Shown: positions 35,261-45,204, counted from the first letter of the stretch. The stretch is DNA of 64,000 nt from Synechococcus sp. AG-679-C18 (GCA_003210755.1 QCUL01000005.1:1-64000); one strand, 5' to 3'. The notes: generated by a model from the letters alone, not told the origin. Numbers and translations: made by a program.

Positions 35261-36246
35261 CTATTAAAATATTATTTTTAACTGATGACCGAGAGGACTA
35301 TCTCGCCGACTCTCTCCTTCACGGGATCAGACAACTGACTGGCGTTGAACTGATTGACTATCCACGTAAAGAGTGCCTATATCAAGCCAAAGCCCATCAC
35401 TCCAGCGAAACCCTTAGGGGCAATGGGTTCACACTTTATGGACTTCTTGAAGAGCCAAAGAAAGAATCATTTCGCGGCCAGATTTGGAGTCGTTTAGAGG
35501 AAGGCTATTTTGACGCGGTGATCTTTTCAAATATATGGAGGCAGTGGGGGTTGGCGCTTCAGTGGAAATCACTTCTCGGGAAACAAACTCTCATTTTGCT
35601 CGATGGTGATGACGATGAACGCCATTACCCTAATAGCGGAAGTCGTCACAGATTATTTGGATTTGGAACGGCGATGAGAGGACTTTTGGGACAATCAACG
35701 ACCCATATCTTTAAACGGGAATGGACGAAAAGAACACGATTTAATCCGAATTCTGTACAGATGCATAAAACTTCTTTTGCCATTCCTGAGGAAAAAATAC
35801 TTTCAAAACCGCTTCACAAACAAAACACTTTTCCCACTCACATCGTCGACGAAGAAGTCGCCGATCGTGTTGGTGGGCAGACCAGTTATGCCTTTAAACT
35901 AGAGCCTCTTTATCGCACTAATTTGGCAGCAGCACGCTTCGGTATCACCTGTCGAAGAGGGGGATGGGAGTGTTTACGTCACTATGAGATTGCAGCAGCG
36001 GGAACGATTCCATGCTTCCGCAATTTAAAGCAAAAACCAAAGCAATGTGCTCCACATGGCCTCAAAGATGGGTACAACTGCATAGCCTATTTGAATGCAG
36101 ATGATTTATTGGCTCGAATAGAAATTCTGTCTCCAGAGCAAGAGGTTGCCATGCAACATGAGGCTCTTCATTGGGCTCGTAACAACAGCACGCGTCAACG
36201 AGCCTTGGAGGTGCTGCAACAAACAGGATTGATCTTGAACTCGTGA
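35257..36246 (+). CDS. putative glycosyltransferase (exostosin/CgeB-like C-terminus)
   Basis: A 329-residue soluble protein. The N-terminal domain starts TIKILFLTDDREDYLADSLL and the middle holds LILLDGDDDERHYPN. The C-terminal CRRGGWECLRHYEIAAAGTI motif is the acidic-residue loop of exostosin/CgeB-like glycosyltransferases that contacts the nucleotide sugar. The family name is less sure than for the flanking GT4 genes. It overlaps the flippase (ATGA) and the next gene (GTGA), consistent with one transcript. Confidence 0.6.
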   Translation: MTIKILFLTDDREDYLADSLLHGIRQLTGVELIDYPRKECLYQAKAHHSSETLRGNGFTLYGLLEEPKKESFRGQIWSRLEEGYFDAVIFSNIWRQWGLALQWKSLLGKQTLILLDGDDDERHYPNSGSRHRLFGFGTAMRGLLGQSTTHIFKREWTKRTRFNPNSVQMHKTSFAIPEEKILSKPLHKQNTFPTHIVDEEVADRVGGQTSYAFKLEPLYRTNLAAARFGITCRRGGWECLRHYEIAAAGTIPCFRNLKQKPKQCAPHGLKDGYNCIAYLNADDLLARIEILSPEQEVAMQHEALHWARNNSTRQRALEVLQQTGLILNS

Positions 36247-37442
36247 ACTTGAGCATCACCCATGCCATTCCTGTGTATGCACCGGCATGGCACTTCGGTG
36301 GCCCAGTGCTCAGCGTCAGCAGACTCTGCGAAGGTCTGGCTGCTGATGGGCACCAAATCAAGGTGATCACAACCAACGCTGGTCTGCCCGACCTGCCGGA
36401 CAACCAATTGGGAAGACCTGTCTTGCTCCGTGGTGTTGAGGTGACGTACTTCCCGGTGGACCGTCCCGGAGGAACTATTAGATCCAAAGCCCTCGAGAAT
36501 GCTCTTCCTCAGATCTTCAAGGAAGTCGACCTTGTTCATCTCAGTGCCATCTGGCAGCCACTGGGGATTCCGATTCAGCGCCAGGCGTGGAAAAAAAATA
36601 TTCCCATCTTTCATAGCCTGCGTGGCGCACTCGGCCCCTACTCACGTCGGCAGCGATGGTGGAAAAAATATCCTTATTACATTTCACGCGAGCGACCTTG
36701 GTTGCAACGGGCAGCTGCTCTGCACGTGACCACACGCCAGGAAGAGCGGGAACTGGATGGTCTCGGGCTGCGCGCTCCCCGGATGCTGTTGCCCAATCCA
36801 GTGGACCTTGCTGAACTTCGGCTGGATTCACAGGCGAGGGTGACGTTTCGATCCGAACTTGGAATCAGTTCGGACTCCCCATTGCTGCTGATCTGCGGCC
36901 GACAGCATCACAAAAAAGGGCTCGATCTCCTTCCACCGATCCTCAGCAAACTGAGCAATCACTCTTGGCAGCTTTTATTGGTTGGCCAAGATGATGACGG
37001 CAGCGGCACAGCCCTGTTGCAGGCCTTAAAGCAAGCAGGCCTGAGCAGCAGAGTTCACAACCTGGGGATACAACCCTCCTCAGCATTGGGTGCCATTTAC
37101 AACGCCTCCGATCTGCTGTTATTGCCCAGCCGCCACGAAAACTTTGGCAACGTCGTCATTGAGGCCCTGGCCTGCGGTTGTGCGGTAGCCATCAGTAACC
37201 AAACCGGAGTTGCCGAAGATCTGCTGGATGAGGCTCCGCCAAACTTCGGCAGTGTGATCCCACGCCGTAGCGACGCTTGGATCTCCTGGCTGGCGAAATG
37301 GTTGGCCAATCCAAGACGGGCCGGCCCTGAGACAGCCACCTGGGCTGCTCAGCGTTACAGCGTCCAGGCTGTCAGTGAACAAGCACTCAAGATTTACCAA
37401 TCCATCCTGCAGACTTCTGATGGTCAGTCCCGATTGGACTGA
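36243..37442 (+). CDS. GT4 family glycosyltransferase
   Basis: Starting at GTG 36243, the 399-residue product has the donor-domain motifs of GT4: PAWHFGGPVLSVSRLCEGLA near the N-terminus, LLICGRQHHKKGLDLLPPIL and LLLLPSRHENFGNVVIEALACGCAVAIS, where the glutamates of the E-x7-E motif bind the sugar nucleotide. The opening with a GGP loop and the HGSLRGALGPYSRRQRWWKK-like acceptor segment resemble exopolysaccharide GT4 enzymes acting early on lipid-linked glycans. The exact linkage is not predictable. Confidence 0.83.
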   Translation: MNLSITHAIPVYAPAWHFGGPVLSVSRLCEGLAADGHQIKVITTNAGLPDLPDNQLGRPVLLRGVEVTYFPVDRPGGTIRSKALENALPQIFKEVDLVHLSAIWQPLGIPIQRQAWKKNIPIFHSLRGALGPYSRRQRWWKKYPYYISRERPWLQRAAALHVTTRQEERELDGLGLRAPRMLLPNPVDLAELRLDSQARVTFRSELGISSDSPLLLICGRQHHKKGLDLLPPILSKLSNHSWQLLLVGQDDDGSGTALLQALKQAGLSSRVHNLGIQPSSALGAIYNASDLLLLPSRHENFGNVVIEALACGCAVAISNQTGVAEDLLDEAPPNFGSVIPRRSDAWISWLAKWLANPRRAGPETATWAAQRYSVQAVSEQALKIYQSILQTSDGQSRLD

Positions 37443-37459
37443 ACTCACACCCACGTTCT

Positions 37460-38323
37460 GTGACGTCCTCAACCCTTCTTGGACAAGTAGCTTCCAACCC
37501 CTCGATTGCGGCTGTGGTGTTGTGCCTCAACGAAGCCGTCAATCTTCCCCGCTCGTTGGCATCTCTGACCTGGTGTGATGAACGGCTAGTAGTGGATTCC
37601 GGCAGCAGCGACGGCAGCCAAAAGGTGGCAATCCAAGCCGGCGCCACGGTGGTTGAACATCGTCAACCCGGTCGCTTCCTGATCACCGAGCAGCGCAACT
37701 GGGCTCTGAAAAATGGGGGGCTGCGAAGCGAATGGGTGTTGTTTCTAGATGCCGATGAGGAAATTTCCAGCGATTGTCGCAAGGCGGTCCAAGCGGCGAT
37801 CTGCCAATTGAATGCGCCAGACGGTTTTGAACTAACACCCCGGTATTGGTTCTTTGGCCGCTGGCTGAAACACACGCAGGGTTATCCCAACTGGCATCCA
37901 CGACTGGTGCGCAGAGGGAGTCTTACGTTTGAAGGAGGTGTTTGGGAGAGCTTTCCCGCCGGAAGAACCATCGGGCGCATCAACACGCCCTATGAGCATT
38001 ACGCCTTCAGCAAAGGCATGGACGACTGGCTGGAAAGGCACCGTCGCTACTCCGACTGGGACGCGGAGCGAATTTTGGCGTACCTCAAAAGTGGTGATCA
38101 ACGAGCGCTGGGAACATCACGTTGGCTGCGGTTGCGTGCTTTCACATCGAGGCTGTGGCCTCTAAGGCCGCTGCTGCGCTTCCTGCAGAAATATGTGTTT
38201 CAGGGAGGCTTCCGCGAAGGTTGGCAAGGCCTACTTTTTGCACTGATGATGGCGGCCTATGAGCTGATCACGGTGGTGAAAGTGATCGAAAAACGCCGCC
38301 GCATGAAAGGCCAAACGCTGTGA
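37460..38323 (+). CDS. GT2 glycosyltransferase, KdtX/WaaE-like
   Basis: GTG 37460 begins a 287-residue protein with AAVVLCLNEAVNLPRSLASL, ERLVVDSGSSDGSQKVAIQAGA, the QRNWALKNGG segment and WVLFLDADEEIS as DXD motif. This set is typical of the lipopolysaccharide core beta-1,4-glucosyltransferase-like (WaaE/KdtX) subgroup of GT2. The C-terminus holds the HYAFSKGMDDWLERHRRYSDW stretch and a hydrophobic tail that may sit on the membrane. Its stop overlaps the next start as GTGA; the 17 bases upstream are the only gap within this part of the operon. Confidence 0.8.
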   Translation: MTSSTLLGQVASNPSIAAVVLCLNEAVNLPRSLASLTWCDERLVVDSGSSDGSQKVAIQAGATVVEHRQPGRFLITEQRNWALKNGGLRSEWVLFLDADEEISSDCRKAVQAAICQLNAPDGFELTPRYWFFGRWLKHTQGYPNWHPRLVRRGSLTFEGGVWESFPAGRTIGRINTPYEHYAFSKGMDDWLERHRRYSDWDAERILAYLKSGDQRALGTSRWLRLRAFTSRLWPLRPLLRFLQKYVFQGGFREGWQGLLFALMMAAYELITVVKVIEKRRRMKGQTL

Positions 38324-39522
38324 CCAGCAGAAGACGTCGGCTGCTGCTGATTAGCGAGCATTTCCAACCCAGCACAGGCGCCACCGCTCAGCTGATGACC
38401 GATTTAGCCTGCGATTTGGTCAGTCTTGGCTGGCGGGTAGCTGTGCTGACCGCCACGGCGGGGCCCAAAACATCTTTGCCAGACGCACCGATGGTTGTGC
38501 GTCTGAACAACGCCCTGCGGCGTCAGAGCCGCGCTGGTGTCTTTGGCAAAACAATGAGAGGCATGCAGTTCTTGGTCAGCAGCCTGATTTGGTGTCTGGT
38601 GCAGGGCCGGCAAGGCGATGTGATTCTGATCGTCTCCAACCCACCCTTCATTGGCCTACTCGGCCCCCTGTTGCACACGCTGAGGGGATTGCCCTACGTC
38701 TTTGTATTTCAAGATCTATTCCCCCAAACGGCTGTGATCAGCGGATTGCTACCACCTTCAAGCCCAGTCACAAGCAGCTGGCGCTGGCTGATGAGCTGGG
38801 TCTACAGGCAATCCACCACCACGGTGGTGCTGAGTGACTCCATGCGCCAGCAATTGATTCGTGATCTCGGCCATCAAAGACCGATAGCGGTAATTCACAA
38901 CTGGGCCGTGGAACAGGCTCTTGCCTCACCCCGGGCCAGCAACCCCTTCGCCTTAAAACATGGCTTTCAACATCGCTTCACGGTTCAATACTCAGGGAAT
39001 TTCGGGCGGCTGCACGACCTCGACACACTCCTAGAGACTGCCTGCATCCTGCTTTCTCATCCGGTGCAATTCGTGTTCATCGGAGGTGGCGCAAAGCAGT
39101 CTCAGATCGATGCCTCTTGCGAGAGCCATGCGCTGACGAACGTCCTGAGGCTTCCCTATCAACCCAGAGCCACATTGCCTTACAGCCTGGGGGCCTGCGA
39201 TCTGGCAGCCATCAGCCTTATGCCTGGTGCTGAAAACAGCATGGCCCCCTGCAAGTTTTATGGAATCCTGGCCAGTGGACGCGGAGTCGTTTTAGTGGCC
39301 AGACGGACCTGTGATCTAGCCCAGCTCGTGCTCAACGAAGGGCTTGGCTTAGTTGTGAATCCAGGCGAAAGCGATGCCTTGGCCGAGCAGCTGCTTCAAC
39401 TCAGCAGAGATCCCGAGCAAGTGGAGGCGATAGGGCATCGAGCCCGCTCGCTCTATGAGAAACGCTTCGGCCGGGAGCGATCCATTCAAGCTTATGCCTC
39501 TCTTCTGGAGTCAATCCGATGA
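38320..39522 (+). CDS. GT4 glycosyltransferase, WbuB-like
   Basis: GTG 38320 opens a 400-residue GT4 enzyme with LLLISEHFQPSTGATAQLMTDLA, a membrane-associating central segment (LVSNPPFIGLLGPLLHTLRGLPYVFVFQDLFP-like region), FTVQYSGNFGRLHDLDTLLE and the late MAPCKFYGILASGRGVVLVA motif. The two features VSNPP and FQDLFP are characteristic of the WbuB/colanic-acid subgroup that transfers GlcNAc-type sugars to lipid-linked acceptors; the donor here is not proved. It overlaps both neighbours (GTGA, ATGA). Confidence 0.78.
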   Translation: MTSRRRRLLLISEHFQPSTGATAQLMTDLACDLVSLGWRVAVLTATAGPKTSLPDAPMVVRLNNALRRQSRAGVFGKTMRGMQFLVSSLIWCLVQGRQGDVILIVSNPPFIGLLGPLLHTLRGLPYVFVFQDLFPQTAVISGLLPPSSPVTSSWRWLMSWVYRQSTTTVVLSDSMRQQLIRDLGHQRPIAVIHNWAVEQALASPRASNPFALKHGFQHRFTVQYSGNFGRLHDLDTLLETACILLSHPVQFVFIGGGAKQSQIDASCESHALTNVLRLPYQPRATLPYSLGACDLAAISLMPGAENSMAPCKFYGILASGRGVVLVARRTCDLAQLVLNEGLGLVVNPGESDALAEQLLQLSRDPEQVEAIGHRARSLYEKRFGRERSIQAYASLLESIR

Positions 39523-40574
39523 TCCTGTTGCTGAGCTTCGATGTGCGCCGCCGTGGCGGAATCGAACGCCTCACATTGCAGGTGAAGCAGACCCTTGAAT
39601 CAGCTGGACATTCTGTGGTGTTGCTCACTCCCAAGAAGCTGGGACCAGGCTGGTGGGGCCGTCAGCTCGGACGCCTTTCGTTTCTGCTGCAGCTGATACC
39701 AGCTTTATGTCGAAGCCAGATGGTTCTCAGCATGCACGTCCTGCTTCTTCAACCAGTGAACTGGCTGAACTGGTGCCGCCGTAGTGATCAAACATTGACC
39801 TGCTGGGTGCATGGAATTGAAGTATGGGGGAGTAACTGCACCAGCCATCAAGAAGCACTGAAGCGGTGTCACAGCCTGATCGCCAGCAGCCATTTCACCA
39901 AGGAGCAACTGGCACCTTTGGGCTGTGACATCAAGGTTGTCCATCCCATGGCTGATCTGTTTGACCCAACGACACCACCACAACCATTACCTGCCACGCT
40001 CACCTTGCTGACCGTGGCGCGGATGTGTCGCTCCGAGATGTACAAAGGGCATGGCCTGATCGTGGACGCGCTGCATCAACTGCAACGCCAAAACGAGCTT
40101 CCAACGGGATTTCAATGGGAAGTCGTGGGCGAGGGCGACCAGCGACCAGAACTGATGCAGCGGGTTCAGGAACTCGGCATGCAGAAATGGGTGTGCTTCC
40201 TGGGCTCACTTTCGGATCAGCAACTTCGCTCCGCGTTCCAACGCTCCAGTGCCTTCCTTATGCCCAGCCCCTTTGTGGTCGACTCCCAAGGTCACGCCAG
40301 TGGCGAAGGCTTCGGGATTGTGTATTTGGAAGCCGCCATGGCCGGACGGGCCTCGATTGCTTGCAATGAAGGAGGACAGACCGATCTGATTCAGGATGGC
40401 AAGACTGGTTGGCTCATTCCTCCCAACATCTCAGCTCTAATGACTGTGCTGCGCACCCTGATCGATCAGCCCGGGCTTGCCGCCATCCGTGGAACTCAGG
40501 CCAGAGACCATGCCTTGGCCCACTTCTCAATTCAACGCTTCAAGAAACAACTTCAGGAGGCCCTGAGGCTCTGA
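39519..40574 (+). CDS. GT4 family glycosyltransferase
   Basis: 351 residues: ILLLSFDVRRRGGIERLTLQ (acceptor loop with GG), WVHGIEVWG, LTLLTVARMCRSEMYKGHGL as the start of the C-terminal domain and GEGFGIVYLEAAMAGRASIACN as the E-x7-E sugar nucleotide motif. It fits GT4 enzymes with a mannose-type acceptor loop. The ATG overlaps the preceding stop (ATGA). The next gene, an amidotransferase, begins one base after its stop. Confidence 0.82.
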   Translation: MILLLSFDVRRRGGIERLTLQVKQTLESAGHSVVLLTPKKLGPGWWGRQLGRLSFLLQLIPALCRSQMVLSMHVLLLQPVNWLNWCRRSDQTLTCWVHGIEVWGSNCTSHQEALKRCHSLIASSHFTKEQLAPLGCDIKVVHPMADLFDPTTPPQPLPATLTLLTVARMCRSEMYKGHGLIVDALHQLQRQNELPTGFQWEVVGEGDQRPELMQRVQELGMQKWVCFLGSLSDQQLRSAFQRSSAFLMPSPFVVDSQGHASGEGFGIVYLEAAMAGRASIACNEGGQTDLIQDGKTGWLIPPNISALMTVLRTLIDQPGLAAIRGTQARDHALAHFSIQRFKKQLQEALRL

Positions 40575-40575
40575 G

Positions 40576-42309
40576 ATGTGCGGACTATTCGGCGCGCTTG
40601 GCTATTCGACGGTCAATACTGATGCAGTGTTCACTGCACTACAGGAACGGGGCCCCGATGATCGTGGCCGCTGGCGGGACGACACGGGGGCTGAGGGAAT
40701 CGAACTCCTGCAGACCCGGCTAGCGATCCAGGACTGTTCGCCTCTGGGACACCAACCGATGGTGGCTGAAGACGGCCGACTGGTGCTGATTTTTAACGGC
40801 GAAATTTACAACCAGCGCGAGCTACGCACCGAGCTGGAGAGCGAGGGATGGACATTTCGCTCCAACTGCGACACCGAGGTGCTGCTGAACGGATTCCTCC
40901 ATTGGGGGCAAGGAGTATGGGCGAAATTAAATGGCATTTTTGCTGCGGCCTGCTGGGAGACCAACTCCCGGCGCCTGACCCTCGCCAGAGACCGCTTTGG
41001 GGTGAAACCCCTGCTCTGGAATTGTGATGCCTTTGGGCGCTGCCTCTTTTCCTCAGAACTCAGTGCATTGCTGGCGTCAGGCTGCTTGAGGACCATACGG
41101 ATCGATCCCCATGCTCTTGAAAGCTACCAACTCTGGGGAGCGGTCACTGCACCGAGAACGATGCTGAACGGTATCAACAGCCTGAAAGCAGGACATTCGG
41201 CAGTTCGAGAACCAGATGGAGTGTGGATTCTTCACTCCTTTGCAGAGCTGAATCCTCCAACGACCGAGCCGGCTGACTGGACTCTTGAAAGTGCCACAGA
41301 GGCTGTTGGCGAGGCATTGCGTCGATCGATCGAGCGGCAAAGCATCGGCGACCATCCAGTGGGGATGTATCTCAGTGGAGGCATCGATTCAGGCCTATTG
41401 GCGGCGATTTTGAAAGAGCAGCAGACCCATCCCGTGCACAGCGTTTCAGTGGGCTTCCAAGGACTAAAAGGTGCGGTTGATGAATCTGATCGAGCAGCGG
41501 CTACCGCGGCCCATCTGGGTTTGCAACACCGCACAATGCGAATCGGCGCTGAGCAGCTTGATCACCAGTTCGATGCCTTCATTGCCGCCATTGATCAACC
41601 CAGCATCGATGGCTTCAACACATTTTTAGTGACAAGCGCTGCCCGCGAGGAGGGCATGCGAGTAGCCTTCTCTGGCCTGGGGGCGGACGAAATCTTCGGG
41701 GGCTATCCCCACATGCTGCTGGGATCTCTGGCGAAAGCGAATCAAGCCCGGAATCTCCGCATTAGCGGCGTGTCCCGCGGCAGCAAAAAACGTCTAACCC
41801 AAGAACGACTTACGCAGGCAGGCCTTAATGAAGGTGTGGGCGTTGAAGACCAAAGCGCTTGCAGCCGATTGGAACTAACGGGCTACCTGCACGACACCTT
41901 GCTGCGTGATGCCGATGCGACCACGATGGCCCAGGGACTGGAACTTCGAGTTCCGTTTCTCGACCAGAACCTAGTTGACTTAGCGCTCCGAATTCCGCAA
42001 GACCTACACCAGGAGGAGGGCCGCAAAACGCTTCTGAGGCGCCTAGCCACATCGCAACTGCCCGCCGAAGTGCTGAAGGCACCGAAACAGGGCTTCAACC
42101 TCGCTTTGGCACCTTGGCTACTCAACAGACCGCGCTTCCAGCCCCAACGCGTTGCCTCCATCCTGAGCAAGGCCCTTTCAAGGCATGACCTACCTATTTC
42201 TCGCAGCAGCCTTGCCGGAAGCTGGATTCTCTTAAAAACAACTGGCCGTATCGCGCCCTACTGGCGCTGGGTAGTTCTCGCCGAATGGCTCATGCAAACA
42301 GACCTTTGA
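40576..42309 (+). CDS. asparagine synthase-like glutamine amidotransferase
   Basis: Residue Cys2 (MCGLFGALGY) is the N-terminal nucleophile of class II glutamine amidotransferases, and RLAIQD, FNGEIYNQ and CDTEVLL follow in order. The synthetase half has the PP-loop YLSGGIDSGLLAA and FSGLGADEIFGGY. The 577-residue length is normal for AsnB-type enzymes. In O-antigen clusters such proteins (WbpS/AsnB homologues) amidate sugar carboxylates such as uronic acids; ordinary asparagine synthesis is also possible. It ends the plus-strand operon: its TGA directly abuts the stop of the convergent gene, giving TGATCA. Confidence 0.85.
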   Translation: MCGLFGALGYSTVNTDAVFTALQERGPDDRGRWRDDTGAEGIELLQTRLAIQDCSPLGHQPMVAEDGRLVLIFNGEIYNQRELRTELESEGWTFRSNCDTEVLLNGFLHWGQGVWAKLNGIFAAACWETNSRRLTLARDRFGVKPLLWNCDAFGRCLFSSELSALLASGCLRTIRIDPHALESYQLWGAVTAPRTMLNGINSLKAGHSAVREPDGVWILHSFAELNPPTTEPADWTLESATEAVGEALRRSIERQSIGDHPVGMYLSGGIDSGLLAAILKEQQTHPVHSVSVGFQGLKGAVDESDRAAATAAHLGLQHRTMRIGAEQLDHQFDAFIAAIDQPSIDGFNTFLVTSAAREEGMRVAFSGLGADEIFGGYPHMLLGSLAKANQARNLRISGVSRGSKKRLTQERLTQAGLNEGVGVEDQSACSRLELTGYLHDTLLRDADATTMAQGLELRVPFLDQNLVDLALRIPQDLHQEEGRKTLLRRLATSQLPAEVLKAPKQGFNLALAPWLLNRPRFQPQRVASILSKALSRHDLPISRSSLAGSWILLKTTGRIAPYWRWVVLAEWLMQTDL

Positions 42310-43623
42310 TCAAGGCGAGGCATGGTCCAACTGCTGGGACCTGAACTCAGACCAGGCATACCCCAAACAGGCCAGCATCAGCACAAAGAGCGAACCGAAG
42401 AACGCATGCTCAGGGAACCAGGTTCTTACATCTTCAGCGAAAGGTCCCACTAAAACGAATGCCACTAATGGCACAAAACAAATCCAATCATTGGTGCCAC
42501 GAACAGTCTCCAGGGGCATTGATCTTTGATTTCCCTCCGCTCGCGATGGAGCAAATCGCTCGTAAACCACAAAGATTGCTATGCAGATCACAAACATCCA
42601 ATAACGGAAATAGTCATGGGTAATCAGGAAAAAAGGTATGCCAAAAATAAATATAAAAGATGCCTCACGGAAGAGACTAATCGCCGAATCCCTTGATCTA
42701 AATCGCATAAACGAACCAAAAATAAGACCTACACTGATTGAGGGCACAAAACTTCTAAATGCACGAAATATATACCCTGTTGGCTGATCCAAATACCTCG
42801 CAAATTCCTGTTTAGCATTAAACATGAATCCCACATTGGGAGAAACTCCTCCTCCAGCCTGATAGGCCCAGCTCAAACCATTCGCAGGATTAAACATTGT
42901 CAACGATTCAGCAATATTCACTCCAATTTCAGCCGACTCAGGGCGTGAAAAGCCAATCAATAAAACAGTAGATGCAGCGAGACAAACGACCCGTGCGAGA
43001 TCAATTTTTCGGTCAAAAAACAGGAAGGGAAGTAATAATAAATAGGACCCCTCATAGATCAACAATGCAACTATATAGACAGCTATATGCAACAAGGGCC
43101 TTAACCTCACCTGCGAGCTTGGAAGTCTCAAGCCAAGAAAGATTGCAAAGAAGCACAGCAATGCAACAACATGCAATGGATCTCCAGAGGTTTCAACAAT
43201 CACCTTGGTAACAGGGCGAATAGAGAGCAAAACCGCAAACACTGCCAAGGCCTTCCCTCGAAGCAAAGAGACCTCTCTCACAGTGAAAATCAAAGCAAAA
43301 ATCAACAGAAAACCAATCAAAGGAAATAGTAGATTTAAAACCAGTACATTGATTTCATCTCCAGTAAATACTTTTAAAAAAGCCCCCAAAAAGCCTCTTT
43401 TTACAAGCCCAAAGTCATAGTGCTTGAGCCATTGATTCTGCCAATATGGATCCAAGCACACTGTTCTGGCTTCCCAGTAATTCTTGGCCGTCACAATCGA
43501 AGGCAACCCAGCACGATTAGCGGCTATATCAGCCGAAAGGCTCTGAAAACAAGCTGGCGAATTAACCAGTTCCCCCAGATGAAGGTCAAGCAGTATCCCG
43601 GGAAGGCACAGATCAGAGGCCAA
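42310..43623 (-). CDS. polytopic membrane protein of unknown function
   Basis: About 437 residues with some ten hydrophobic helices (for instance LVLNLLFPLIGFLLIFALIF, IFIFGIPFFLITHDYFRYW). The motif WLKHYDFGLVKRGFLGAFL just before the first helix recurs in membrane proteins of glycan clusters. It may be a polymerase- or glycosyltransferase-like membrane enzyme; nothing decides. The frame has no internal ATG near the start, and an in-frame TAG lies a few codons before TTG 43623, so the true start is uncertain. It is convergent with the amidotransferase with no bases between the stops. Confidence 0.6.
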   Translation of the reverse strand: MASDLCLPGILLDLHLGELVNSPACFQSLSADIAANRAGLPSIVTAKNYWEARTVCLDPYWQNQWLKHYDFGLVKRGFLGAFLKVFTGDEINVLVLNLLFPLIGFLLIFALIFTVREVSLLRGKALAVFAVLLSIRPVTKVIVETSGDPLHVVALLCFFAIFLGLRLPSSQVRLRPLLHIAVYIVALLIYEGSYLLLLPFLFFDRKIDLARVVCLAASTVLLIGFSRPESAEIGVNIAESLTMFNPANGLSWAYQAGGGVSPNVGFMFNAKQEFARYLDQPTGYIFRAFRSFVPSISVGLIFGSFMRFRSRDSAISLFREASFIFIFGIPFFLITHDYFRYWMFVICIAIFVVYERFAPSRAEGNQRSMPLETVRGTNDWICFVPLVAFVLVGPFAEDVRTWFPEHAFFGSLFVLMLACLGYAWSEFRSQQLDHASP

Positions 43624-43702
43624 ATCGACGCTCTTGCAGCCCAGCTACGCATACCACTTACACATTAGAGGCCATTTAGCCGAACAAGCATCCATACAGA
43701 AT

Positions 43703-43924
43703 TCAAGATTGCAGCAATGATACGAAGGCATTATTAACCGAAGAGCAATGCAGCAAAAAGCCATTATTCAGAGAAAGATTTGGCCAAGGGTCCATCAAAA
43801 AGATATCGCCATTAAGTATTATTAGACTCGACGTACGATTAATCCTTTTAACTACGGCTGGAGCAGAAACAGCAAGAGTCAAAGATTGTCTCATTTTATT
43901 ATAAATGCCAATCAATATCGCCAT
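43703..43924 (-). CDS. possible 73-residue protein or gene remnant in a 366-base gap
   Basis: The gap 43624-43989 contains one frame with ATG 43924 preceded by AAAAGGA six bases upstream, a credible ribosome binding site. It encodes MAILIGIYNKMRQSLTLAVS and LIILNGDIFLMDPWPN before stopping. The opening and the NGD segment faintly recall the amidotransferase domain of asparagine synthase-like proteins, but the nucleophile position is not Cys. It may be a decayed copy or a small gene. The rest of the gap holds nothing I can name. Confidence 0.3.
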   Translation of the reverse strand: MAILIGIYNKMRQSLTLAVSAPAVVKRINRTSSLIILNGDIFLMDPWPNLSLNNGFLLHCSSVNNAFVSLLQS

Positions 43925-43989
43925 ATCAGCATCCTTTTAACAATATTACCGAGATCGAAATAAAAGCGATATCTTTGAGACTTTGTGAA

Positions 43990-45204
43990 TTAATTTCCCA
44001 TTGATTCGCAAAGTTTCGCAGCAACTGTCTCTGCCAAATCCTCAGGTTCAGGCAAACTATCAACTGGCAACTGAACAAAACCTTTTGGATACAAGGAGGC
44101 CATTTCATGCAGGGCTTTAGCCAACGCTGGTGCATCGTCACTACGAAAAACAGCTGATCCAGCGGGAGCATCTTGGCGTTTAATCAGCAAATCTCTTACG
44201 CAACCTGGGTGGTCTGATGCCAACACCGCTAAACCGAATTGCAAGGCTTCATTCACCACAAGTCCCCAAGTTTCGCCCTGACGGGACGGGAAGACCAAAG
44301 CATCTGCAGCGGCATAACCCGCACCCAGTTCCTTTTGATTCCGAAATCCAAGAAAGCAGCAACGGTCTGCCAACACATCTCGAGCCTGAGATTCGAACGA
44401 TGCCCGCAAAGGGCCGTCACCCATAGCCAACAACCAAAACCTTCTGCGAACGACAGCTTCCATCTGTTGAAGAGCATCAATCAGCAGCTGGGGATGTTTG
44501 ACTTGAGTCATCTTGGCGCTCCAAAGCAACACCAGATCAGCAGAGTTCATCCCAAACTCCCTTCTGAGCCGATCACGCTCCGGTGACCAGCGTTTTACCT
44601 GCTCAGCGAAGAAAGCAGTATTTACCGCGTAGCTCACGGGGTGACGACGATGAGCAGTAACGCCTAGGCGGGCAAAGTGATCATCTGAATCACTGCCGAT
44701 CGGAAACACGCATGTGAACTGGCTGTACCAGAAGCGAAGAATAAGATCCTTGATGAGGCTCCTGAGAGGGCTGCGGGGAAAGGCCCGATCGGTTCCATCG
44801 GCACGCAGCATCAATGGGATGCCCTCTTGGCGCAGGATCAGGGTGGCAAGAGTAATAAAAATCGGGGTGTAGGCAAACACAAGCACCCGATCAGGACCAA
44901 AACGCCGAATCTGCTTAAGGGCTCTCCATGCAAGGGGCCAAGCGCAACTCCACTTGCTGAGATCTTCAAGCGAAGCGTCACTCGCGAAGGAATGAGAGAA
45001 CCCCTCTGTGGGTGCACAGTCCCAGGCAAACGACAAGCCGAAATCGGGGTCATGGCTGACCCGGATCCCGTGGTCGCAGCCGAACACCACATGCAGATCA
45101 AGGCGCGGGTCGCAAGCCAATGCCGCAAATACGGGCTGGAAATATTGCACCGGATGGGTGATCAACACCGCAAGCCGAATACGACGTGACTTTGGCTCCT
45201 TCAT
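43990..45204 (-). CDS. GT4 family glycosyltransferase
   Basis: 404 residues with the N-terminal THPVQYFQPVFAALACDP segment and FGCDHGIRVSHDPDFG, which mark a GT4 subgroup common in polysaccharide loci, then LLWSAKMTQVKHPQLLIDAL and FPSRQGETWGLVVNEALQFG as the donor-binding E-x7-E motif. It overlaps the SGNH hydrolase gene by ATGA and is transcribed after it. Donor sugar and linkage are unknown. Confidence 0.82.
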   Translation of the reverse strand: MKEPKSRRIRLAVLITHPVQYFQPVFAALACDPRLDLHVVFGCDHGIRVSHDPDFGLSFAWDCAPTEGFSHSFASDASLEDLSKWSCAWPLAWRALKQIRRFGPDRVLVFAYTPIFITLATLILRQEGIPLMLRADGTDRAFPRSPLRSLIKDLILRFWYSQFTCVFPIGSDSDDHFARLGVTAHRRHPVSYAVNTAFFAEQVKRWSPERDRLRREFGMNSADLVLLWSAKMTQVKHPQLLIDALQQMEAVVRRRFWLLAMGDGPLRASFESQARDVLADRCCFLGFRNQKELGAGYAAADALVFPSRQGETWGLVVNEALQFGLAVLASDHPGCVRDLLIKRQDAPAGSAVFRSDDAPALAKALHEMASLYPKGFVQLPVDSLPEPEDLAETVAAKLCESMGN

